A DNA stretch of 64,000 nucleotides. It comes from Prosthecobacter fusiformis (GTDB lineage: Bacteria; Verrucomicrobiota; Verrucomicrobiia; Verrucomicrobiales; Verrucomicrobiaceae). The position numbers were made by a program, and so were the translations under genes. The DNA lies in contig NZ_SOCA01000001.1 of assembly GCF_004364345.1 (NCBI RefSeq), positions 62,001 to 126,000 of the forward strand, written 5' to 3'. The notes under the pieces are model-generated. The model saw nothing but the letters and a program-made list of their open reading frames with translations, had not been told where the DNA came from and did no database searches. Shown one piece after another: positions 54,201-63,100 of the stretch; position 1 is the stretch's first letter; each line of letters opens with the position of its first letter.

Positions 54201-57114
54201 CGCCTTGCGGCTGATGGGTGGTTCTGATAATGCGATTCAGATCATCATACTCGTAACTTGTCCTATACCCCTCAGAGTCGGTCATCGACTCTATTCTCTG
54301 GCCATTATCATAAGTGAATGTAATAACGTCCTCATTACCAGGGAGCGGGCCATCTATCGTTTGTAGAAGGCTATCATGAGCGTCTGAGTTCGTACTGCCG
54401 ACGGGTTTCACATACGTATAGGTTGTTATATGTCCTAGAGGGTCTTTGACCGTTAGCACCTGTCCATACTCGTTATAAGTGAACTCATTGGCCTGTCCTG
54501 CTGCATCAAAAATTTTCTTGGGGAGATGGTTTTTTTCATAAATGATCTTTGCCAACAAATCTTCATTGGAACCATTCACCTGACGTATTTCTAAAAGGTC
54601 AACGCCATTCCCGTCGTAGTAGTGTTTTGTGACTCGGTTAACGGGATCAGTAAACGAGGTCAAATTGCCTAATATATTGTAAGCCGCTGAAAATGTCTGA
54701 TCATTTGAGATTGATTCGGTCGGTAGGTTACTGCCCCCCGCGTAATGATGGGTAACCTCTTCCGCGCTTCCCTCTTCGCCTATTGTGACCGTTTGAGAAG
54801 AGGAACCTTCATAATCAAAGTAAACAATCCCCAAAAGTGGTTTTTTTACAGATCGCAAAACTGAACTCATCTCATTGCTGCCAGAGCTGAGCCGCCATTC
54901 ATAGATTTCGCAGTTCGAATATTTGGTTGGGTCCCCCAGCAATGGCTCATTGGGGTATTTATTCATTAATGTCTGGTTCCAATGAAAGCTGGATTGAGCG
55001 TGTCCGAGCCAGCTTTCAACTACTGAAGAACTGCCGTTGGGATAGGTGACTTTCAATCCGCGCATCATGTCAATGAGCGTCAGTTCAACCGGATTTTTCG
55101 GGTCGTTAAAATCCACCATTTCAAAGGTCCCTGCTTTGTTATAACGGTGAAAGAGGGTCTTTCCGTAGGGAGTATTCATCACTTCGATAAATCCGTCTGC
55201 GGCATAGCTAAAGGTGGAAACCATGCCGACAACGTCCTTGATACTGTTGATTTTGCCAGGCTGACTGACAGTTCCGTCATAGGTAAACTCTACAATCCGG
55301 CCATAAGGATCAATGATCTGCTTGATTTTTCGGAAACCTGTCGCGCTGGTCTTGTTGGAGAGGTACCTAATGAAGGTTACACCTCCCGCAGCATCGACAA
55401 TTTCATTGATACGGCCCGACCATTTTGGATTTGAGATATTGGGATCAGTATGCTGGCCAGGCACGGGAGGCTCTGAATAGGTGATCGTGCTCAAGTTTCC
55501 AGGATAGACCTCATAGTTGATCGTCACCTTATTGCCTTGGGGATCGACGATATTTTTCAGGTAAAACCTTCCGGTTGTTCCTGGCTGTCCAGGCTGACTG
55601 TAGATTTCTGCGCTGCCATCCGCCATTTCACGTCGATAGCTGTCGCGGCCAGCCTCATCAGTGGTCCATTTTAAAACAGCCTGGGAATAAACATTTGGAG
55701 CATAAGCGCTGGTGACATTGTTGAATAGGCTAAAGTGATAGCGTTCCGTCCCCCCATCGCGCAAACGAACACTGACAGAATAAGAAGGATCAACCTCAAG
55801 ATAACCAACCCAATTAAAATCCCAATTCGCCCCAAGGTGGCTATGGGTGTTAATTTCTGGGGTCCCTGTCTCGTTGTGATTGTAATTGGCAAGGAAAGTG
55901 ATGGCTGGGCCTACAGGAGGCTGGTAATAAAGTGGTATGTCCTGAATATTTGATGTAGCTTGCATCAGATAGTAATTGGCAACGGGCATCCCTGCTTGTT
56001 TGCATGCAGGATTACCTTTTGGGCAAGTTTTGGTGTCTTCCTCTCTTGTCGATGCACCGCCCTTACCCCACACATGTTGGGCCTCTTCATCAGACACTGT
56101 GCGCCAGCCGGGAGGCAGTGGCTCGTTTGGGACCAGAAAATAGCCGTCAGTTTCGGCATCCAGGGCAGCTGCGGTAATCCACATTTCCGTTCCGCCAAAG
56201 GTTGCATCCTGAACCAGAAACCGGTTGTCTCTTTGCTCAAGAAGGGCGGCAAAGTGATCAAGTTTCCAATGCATCACTGCTGGATAGATGAACTGCCCCG
56301 AAGGCTCCCGCTTGGCGATCTGGTAATCCAGGCCCACTGAGGCAGCCCAATCCCTGACCATGACCAGATTTGTTCCTTGGGGAGTTGAGCGGGCGGCTTC
56401 CAATTCTGCTGTGCGGCGATGGGGGGTTTTGTCGCGAAAGTTCAATATGCTGTTGAGTGCAAATGGTCCGCATTTGAAAGCCACTCCAGGGTCCACTTTC
56501 ATTCGGAGCATGCCTTCTTTGGCCGCGTCAACGTTTGCAGCCACCGATCCCTCGACTGGACGCTCACCGAGCTCCGCCAGATAATGTTCCATCATTGAGA
56601 CTCGGCCCAATCGCGCATTCAGCAGCAGGGCTTCTCCTATCGCCCGATCGGCGATGGCGCGCCGTGTAAGGTCCGTTTCGTTTTTGGAGAGATTCCAGGC
56701 CCCTTCCCAATACTGAAGCGCTTGCGAGAGATGTCCTGTGTCATAGCACATCAGACCCAGGTTGAGAAGTAGCGACGCATTCCACCGGGATGAGGGATGC
56801 TGCTGGAGGAATGTTTCCAGCATGGTGAAGTCCTCGTAGCTAGTCCGTGCCGCAAACAGCTTGAGTGTAGCTCCAAGATCAGCATTTTCATTTTCAACTT
56901 CTGTTGTGCCCATGGGAACAAGACGATCCGGGAACATCGTGGCCAGTTGCAGTTCTGAGTCCTGAGGTGCCGCGCTGAAAATAATTTGAATAGGGAAAGC
57001 AGGCTGAGGCTTGCCAATGGTGGGCGGACGCAGGTCCTTTGCCAACGTCTGTTCTGCCAGAATAAGTGGCAACACAGAAACCAGTATCACCGGAAACAGA
57101 GGGAGGATTTTCAT
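51265..57114 (-). CDS. secreted RHS/YD-repeat protein with C39-like domain and C-terminal Hint domain
   Basis: This 1,949-residue protein has a Sec signal peptide (ILPLFPVILVSVLPLILA) and a TPR-like region (residues about 75-180). A C39-peptidase-like domain follows, with C in KCGPFALNSIL, H in HWKLDHFAAL and D in LVQDATFGG (about 220-305). A long array of RHS/YD repeats (about 470-1690) ends in the core motif FRFTGHWYHEKSDLHLAPYR ... YEYVSNSPIVLVDPLGL. A glycine-rich linker (about 1700-1720) leads to a short unrecognised domain (HLHDSGFVYKG ... YEHPSGDQIRIM). Last comes a Hint/intein-like domain starting at CFVAGTLVWTPEG (about 1803) and ending with VHN five residues before the stop. It probably delivers or releases a toxic C-terminus. 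No toxin follows the Hint domain, which is odd. Confidence 0.88.
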   Translation of the reverse strand: MKILPLFPVILVSVLPLILAEQTLAKDLRPPTIGKPQPAFPIQIIFSAAPQDSELQLATMFPDRLVPMGTTEVENENADLGATLKLFAARTSYEDFTMLETFLQQHPSSRWNASLLLNLGLMCYDTGHLSQALQYWEGAWNLSKNETDLTRRAIADRAIGEALLLNARLGRVSMMEHYLAELGERPVEGSVAANVDAAKEGMLRMKVDPGVAFKCGPFALNSILNFRDKTPHRRTAELEAARSTPQGTNLVMVRDWAASVGLDYQIAKREPSGQFIYPAVMHWKLDHFAALLEQRDNRFLVQDATFGGTEMWITAAALDAETDGYFLVPNEPLPPGWRTVSDEEAQHVWGKGGASTREEDTKTCPKGNPACKQAGMPVANYYLMQATSNIQDIPLYYQPPVGPAITFLANYNHNETGTPEINTHSHLGANWDFNWVGYLEVDPSYSVSVRLRDGGTERYHFSLFNNVTSAYAPNVYSQAVLKWTTDEAGRDSYRREMADGSAEIYSQPGQPGTTGRFYLKNIVDPQGNKVTINYEVYPGNLSTITYSEPPVPGQHTDPNISNPKWSGRINEIVDAAGGVTFIRYLSNKTSATGFRKIKQIIDPYGRIVEFTYDGTVSQPGKINSIKDVVGMVSTFSYAADGFIEVMNTPYGKTLFHRYNKAGTFEMVDFNDPKNPVELTLIDMMRGLKVTYPNGSSSVVESWLGHAQSSFHWNQTLMNKYPNEPLLGDPTKYSNCEIYEWRLSSGSNEMSSVLRSVKKPLLGIVYFDYEGSSSQTVTIGEEGSAEEVTHHYAGGSNLPTESISNDQTFSAAYNILGNLTSFTDPVNRVTKHYYDGNGVDLLEIRQVNGSNEDLLAKIIYEKNHLPKKIFDAAGQANEFTYNEYGQVLTVKDPLGHITTYTYVKPVGSTNSDAHDSLLQTIDGPLPGNEDVITFTYDNGQRIESMTDSEGYRTSYEYDDLNRIIRTTHQPQGVSLANAEYEEVVWDRLDPVLIRDRKGRLTHRKYNEMGWLVSETDSEGRTIELDWCTCGSLAKLIDGNGNITRWEYDELGRQVKKIRANGRVEEYTYMLNENRLQYVTTADDTRKAFIYNDDDSISQIKYYIRERDVSGNPVSENGLPKFVLDVKTPPVWLDYDPVHPRLKTIKKSSTEASISYEYFPFRTGPQAAPLLGAGSISRVNEHDLNAAIIYTYDELGRVQERSIWSVVDDELVDDNHRVAMEYDAMGRMTEMTDVLGTFGFEYDQSSKGLSRLSKVNYPNGQETTYTYLAATQHHRLEKITHRTSANELISEYGYGFGFGGDLRRWSQKVGAAPQQDWTLEHDDSDQLRSVVVTEGSSIVRQQYYNYDAGGNRVSYQDGNSVMKFGHNNMNQMNARPAGGLVRFEGTVNEPGTVSVNSQTAKMRTVSDESEEPQFRFSLDLSLDEGSNVVTVAGLDGSGNATSQDYEVEVSGLTGQTEPSYDLRGNMLNNGRGQDYEWDALNQLVAINYGDSSRSEFTYDALNRRVKEVEIDEAGDVIGEKLLLWEGAEIVQERTPEGVVVRRYASLGTALSNNLNYYFTHDHLGSVRQVMDEAEEVVESYAYDAYGVQTVSAAGGPGGSRLADFRFTGHWYHEKSDLHLAPYRAYDARAGVWISEDPIEEDGGVNLYEYVSNSPIVLVDPLGLQGGPRGGGMAGGGGGGGGGFGGRGPIRPIAPRVVPPSVAPYTPGTCPVSPKIGINRTIKHLHDSGFVYKGPTKSGGGRMYEHPSGDQIRIMPKPTARPRSAPAAKYESDQYCRFKPKNGAWQPHKSIPNSDIPSLIFPPSSGGCFVAGTLVWTPEGMLPIETIGTNSYVFCYDERSGQIVTRKVTKTFTTSRSDLFKFKVGDNVFISCSSNHRFYQGDSKWIAALQLKPQNVLWNAKGVDKALSRVDATVSKDTRDGLVQVYNFEVDEFHNYFISSEKILVHNGKSVF

Positions 57115-57158
57115 CGAGATTGTGTGATCAGAGAGGTTTTCAATTTCCTGCGCTACGG

Positions 57159-60100
57159 TTAGTCGGTGACATCAATTGCATTGGTAGGTTTCTCCAGAGT
57201 GATGACCGGAGGAGTTTCATCATCCTCATCGAAGTGCGGAGCTGGAAACTTGACCTCATCGAGCTCAAATGTCGCAGTGGTGGTGTCGCTGTTGACTGGT
57301 GCCAGCCCCTCTTTGCGGCTGAATGCCCAAATTGTCGTTGTGAATCCCACATGAATCGGCTGCGAATAAAGAGTCCAGGTAGTAGTGGAAGGCATACCGC
57401 CCAGCAGAGGATCCGTGGTGTAATAGATGGCGTTGTCCGAAGTGCCGATAATGGCCACTTCACCGGGGGCGGCCAACTCCAAGGTGCCTCCCGCAACGCC
57501 AGGGACAATTCGTGGTTTCTCGACAGTCAGTGCGGGAGCGTTGTAGATACCATACTCTGCACTCAAGTAACGTTCCATTTGTTGACGCTCCGCCTCAGAA
57601 AGACCCGTATTGTAGATCAGCATTTCGGCAATCTCACCTTGCAGGTTGTCGTTATTGTCAACGGTTCTGAATGAACCGATGTAGATTGGTTTGGTGTCCT
57701 GAGCAATCGCGGCTGTTCCTGTTGCTGATTTTAAGCTGTCTCCTGTGGATATCCTGCGCGTGATGCGGTCATAGGTACCTGCTATCGTTTCAAAAACATT
57801 CTGCCTGATTGGAACGGCAATCGCGGCGGGTGTTCCGATTTTCAAGGAGGCTGTAGGGGCGGTCGCACTTCCCGCAAGATTTAGTTGATAGCCGCCCTTC
57901 TTGACGACCACACCGATGTTAGTTCCAAGCTTCCGCATTACGGCGACAACGCTCATAGTTTCAAAGTGAGCTCTCTCGTCTGGAAATCTTAAGGGGTGGG
58001 GAACCTGTAAAGTCAGCGGGGCTTTCAGGCCTGCCTGATTAAAACGTATGACCGGGAGGCCAACGGCCTCAAGTGGATCTGTCACATAAAGAGGCCTCAC
58101 TGTCTCGTTCGGTGCTGCGGCATCATTGCCCATGCCAGACTGATCGATCCAATGCGTGACTTTAAAGTTTGAGTCCGTGGCCACCCCACGATCTCCTTTG
58201 TACCATGCAACCAAACCACGACGGACAATAGATTTGTCAGGCTGGATACGGTAGACCCAGGTTTGTATTGCACTGTCAACTAACCCAGCCTTGCTGGCGA
58301 CCACCTTTAAGACCCGGTAGGCCCCGTTTATTGATACTTGCCCCGTCAGGTCATCTTGGTCCAGTTCTGGCGAGGTTTCAGACGGGTCGTCCACCTCGGT
58401 TTCACCGTCATCGCCAAGCTCATAACGGATGGTAACATCATCCATTAAGCAGGACACCTTAACTTTCAGCCCTGTGGAATAAGTTCCACCTTCATAATCA
58501 GCCACAGGCGCTGGCACCTGCTTATTGGATTGCGTGCCATATCTCCTATGTGCGTAAATGCTCAGCAGGTTTATATCTTCTTGACTAAGTTCCCCGTCAT
58601 ATACCCAGAGTTCTGCGATTTCACCATCAAAGTTATTCACAGCCTTGCGACCGCCAACATAAAAAGGTGTTGTGGTTGAAGGAATAATCTTACTGTTACT
58701 ACTAAAGACTTTGGAGCTCACGTTATTGCCCTGATAGCTGACATTCATGCCATAGTCTCCATGCGTGCCTCCCACCAGGACGACAGGATGCCCCGTATCA
58801 CTGGATGTGTATGCAAGAGTGGTCTCTCTCGTTCTGAAATTGAATTTTGGCACAGCACCGTTTATCAGTTGAAGGCTGTAGCCTTTGTCCGTTGCAGTTC
58901 CAGTGACTGGCAAGTGTTTCTCTGCAATAACGGTTGTAGCGTTCTCAGTTTCGACGGTTCGCAAGATGGCAAACACACTTATGTTTTCTCCGTCAAGGCC
59001 TGGATAGTTGCCCTCAAGGCAATGGTGGTCTTCTTTAGTGAACTTTATAACAGGATGTCCATTGAACCCCGCTACCTCTGGGGTTGTCTTGACAGGACTA
59101 TTAACGGCAACAGGAGCCGGTTTGGTGAGATGATGTCCATAACCTGAGAGATCAATCCATCGGGCAACGGTGTTGGACTCAGGCGAAGTTGTAGCCGCAG
59201 AATCACCTCGCACCCAGAGCTTGAGCTTGCTTCTCGGGACATAGTCCGCGTCAGGATCAATGATCACCATCGCATGGGCTTCCGTGCTGGGTGAATATCC
59301 GGTTTTGGAGCAAATGGCGGAAATCGAGATCACTTTTCTAGTTTCGCCGGTGCCCACTGTTAAGACCACCCTGCCAACTGCTGTCTGCGGATCTCCGCCG
59401 TCTACACGATATTCTATTGTCGAATTATTTTCAGACGTGATTGTGACCGTGCGGGATTCGGTAAACACCCCCCCTATTGAATTCGCTGAAGGAGTTACCT
59501 GAATAGTTGGCGCGGATAGCGCCGGTTTTACCTGGAAGTGATATTTGTCCATCAGGTAGGTGTGCACCGCCTTGGTTGCTTCCTCGTCGAGGTGGTTCGA
59601 ATAAATAATTATTTCCGCAATCTCACCATTCATGTAGCTTGTGGCTATCAGCTGCTTATTGCCGCTGGATGAAGTATTGTTGTTGTTCACTCTTATCGAA
59701 GTTGTGCTCAGCTTTTCGCTGATCTTGTATCCCCCGACTGCATTTCCTGAAAGAGTCATTTCGACTCCAAGCCGTTGCATATATTGAGGAAGTATGTTCG
59801 TGACGATGGCTGAACCAATAGTCGTAGTCGCCGAGAAGTGAACGCCGAATGATCCCCCAATAATCAAGTCATCTCCCACATTCCCACCAGACCAGGAGGC
59901 AGTCTTGGTTTCGTTGGTGGTGCCAAGAAGCCGAAGTCCGGATCCCACGTGTCCTGTGATCAATTCGGCCGTTCCTGTCTTGGTGCCTGCTATCAGTGGT
60001 GGTGTTTCAAAGGGGGTTAAAGGTCCAAATCCAACTTTTCCCGCCCAATCTTGGTAAGATAGATTCCACCCTCCATTTACGCCTCCGGCAGCAGAATCAA

Positions 60101-63100
60101 TTTTCTGCATGATGACACGGTCATATGGATCTTCAGGAGAGTTAGACCTCGCTACGACAAAGATCGTCCCATTGTCCGCCAGATCTTGAACATTATCTAT
60201 TTTCATCCTTCGGTTAGCACCGGGAAATTTAAGTGCCGGAACCTTTTTACGAACTCCTGGTGAGATTGTCTGATTGTACTCTATAGAGTTAACGTTGAAT
60301 TCCGTTTGAATATCTGGCCCGGAGCCTGAGGTTACGGGCACCGCGTCGTGACCATTTCCTGAAATATCTTTCCAGCGGGTGACACGCTCTACAGTGCCGA
60401 CCGTCGTTTTCTCTACATCCTTGTCGGCCGCCAGCCATAGAACCATATTGTGGCGGGGAACGCCAGTAATCTGCGGATCGACTAAAATGCGGAACTGTTT
60501 GGTAGCGGATGCATATCCAGGTTTGGTGGCCTTCACTTCCACGACGCAAGGACCCACGCCTTGTAGAATGAAACCATCAACATATGAGATCCAAGCCGTT
60601 TCGCTAGGCATCGTTTCCCCCCAGGCAATCCGGTACGTCAAAGTCACCGCAGCCCCCTCGATATGAGTTGCTGTGATCGAGGTTCCTGAAGGCCACATGC
60701 CCCTGTCCGGCGTGGCCTCAGGCATTGTGAGTTCTGGCAGCGGAACGTGGGAATCGCTGTTCAGCAGATAGCGACTGATCAGATAAGCCTCAATTCGCGA
60801 AAGCTCTAGATCTGAGATGGCCGCATCAAGGACGATCAGTTCTGCAATCTCGCCCTTTAGACCATCTGCGGGCATTGAGAGCGGAACAGATGGATTTTGA
60901 ACAGCGGCTCTGCGCCGTGCCCCCAATGAAAACAGTCTCGGCACATTATTAGAATCTATAGCGTAACCGCTCTGGCTAGCAGTAGCCGTCCTGTTCACGC
61001 TCAACACATGCCTGGTCGGTGACGCTGGAAAAGCCCTCTGCACAAACAAGTTAAATTTAGCGGGCAATGCATAAGGCGAGCCCGAATGTGCCGCAGTGAT
61101 GACCGAAGTGTTAAAACGGCCTTCTGCAACCATACCCCCGCCTTGCTGCCTTAAGCGAAGGGAAAAACCAGCAGAGTCATTTTCTGTTTCCTGCTCGAGG
61201 ATTATTGCGTTGTCGGGAGATCCATTGTCTTTCACCACAGCAAGGATAGTCACATCATCATTTGGTATGTTCCCCAGGCGCAGGCCTTGATTGTTTGCTG
61301 CTGAAGCAACCATCTGCGACAATCCGTCATACCCAAATGAAATGGATGGTTGCCCCCCAAGGGCATTGAGAACCTTCTTTGGCTTTACGACACCTGTTGC
61401 AGGAGCCACTAGATGGTTTCCGTTCCCAGATTGGTCGTTCCAATTGGTGATCAACCGTTCTGGGGCGGTCGCGGGTGTTGCCGCAATATCGGCACGCAGC
61501 CAGAGTTTCATGTGCTCTTTAGGCACCTCATGTGTGGCAGGGTCTACAAAATAGACTAGTGTCCGGTCTGTCACCGGGCTGAAGCCAGGTTTTGATGCAG
61601 AGATTTTGACCTCGTATCGAAGCACATTGCCAGCCACAAGAACGCCTTCCTCTTCAGCTAAATTAATACCTCCGCCATACGGTTGGGCTTCTCCTCCATT
61701 GACCTTATAGGTGACGGATGCGCTGTCCTGGCTGGTGCAAAGGACTGTGGGCGCTACGGCATACAATCCGGCGGCGGGGCTTGTTTCAAGGTGCACCGCA
61801 GCAAAGAGACCCGTGGCCTCAATCTGATAACGTAAATGCAGGTAGGCATTCAAACTCCGTAGCTCTTGCGCTTCCAGTTCGCGGTCGTAAACTATGACTT
61901 CAGCAATATCTCCTCTGAACGGATTAACCAGCGTTGTTGCGCTGGCTGACTGGGCTCCGATGAACAAGTCCGTTCCGGAATCACCAACGCTGGCCGTGCG
62001 CCCCTTCCTTACTAGTTCGGTACCGTTGGACTGTAAAACATTGTCTTGGAGATTAAATAGGCCGGTCAGTACCTTCCACTGATCCGTGCCCAGCGGTTGC
62101 GTTAAGGGGGTCAGCGTGTCAGCTCCTGTCGTACCGGAATTGAGAACCAGCCGCGAGCGAAGCTGCAACAGCGGCGTGCTTCCTGGTGTAGCCCTGAATC
62201 CATACCAGTAGCCGTTGGTTGCTGATAGCCGTGACAGCAACGACGACATGCTGCCAGTTGACGAAGTCGGAGTGGATGAAGAGGGGCGGGCAACAACGCA
62301 AATGGTATGTTTATTCAGCGCAAGCGGACTCCCTGCGGGGGCGGAAACCTTCAGCCAGTCCGCATCGAATACCAATGCTGGCTTGTTGTTGAGTCCCGCT
62401 GCAGTTCCAGGAAGAAATGCCGGGCGACCAGTCCCAGCCGCTTGGGCAGTCAGCGAGGAAACTTGACTACGCCATGCCACAACTTCGTCCCCTTCTGTCT
62501 TCACTCCGGCATCTGATCTCAGCCAGAGCTTCAGCCCGTCCCTGGATACCTCTCTGCTTTGTTCTTCGATGATGAACGGAACAACCACGGCATTGCTGTC
62601 GGCGTATCCTGGCCGTGAGGCCCAGGCCGTCAGTGCTGTTGTTCCTTCGGCCAACAGAATCGGCCCTGTGTACAACTGTGCCTCCCCTCCATTGATCTGG
62701 TAATAGACAAAAGAGCCTGGTGATGTGATTGTGACTGCTTGGCCTGGCAGATAGATGCCTGTGGCGATATCAAACTGTGGATCAGGCAGTTTTGGCGCAG
62801 GCAGGCCTATGATCTGATATTTGCTTTTGAAATAGGCCTCAACCTGTAGCCTCTGTGCCTCGGTCACCGAGCCGTTGTAGATGATAATTTCGGCAATCTC
62901 CCCTGTAAAAGGGTATGCCTGGGTGGCTGTTGGATTCACCGCAGCTGGGGCGGTCAAGTATTGCCCGATGAATAAGGGAGAGCCTGTGCTTGCAGCAATA
63001 TTTGCGGTCCTTTGGGTCAGAGGCAAAGGAGACATCTGCCCGTTTGCATAAAAGCTTACTCCTTTGAGGGGGTCGGCTTTCCTGAAGACTCCCTCCAGCA

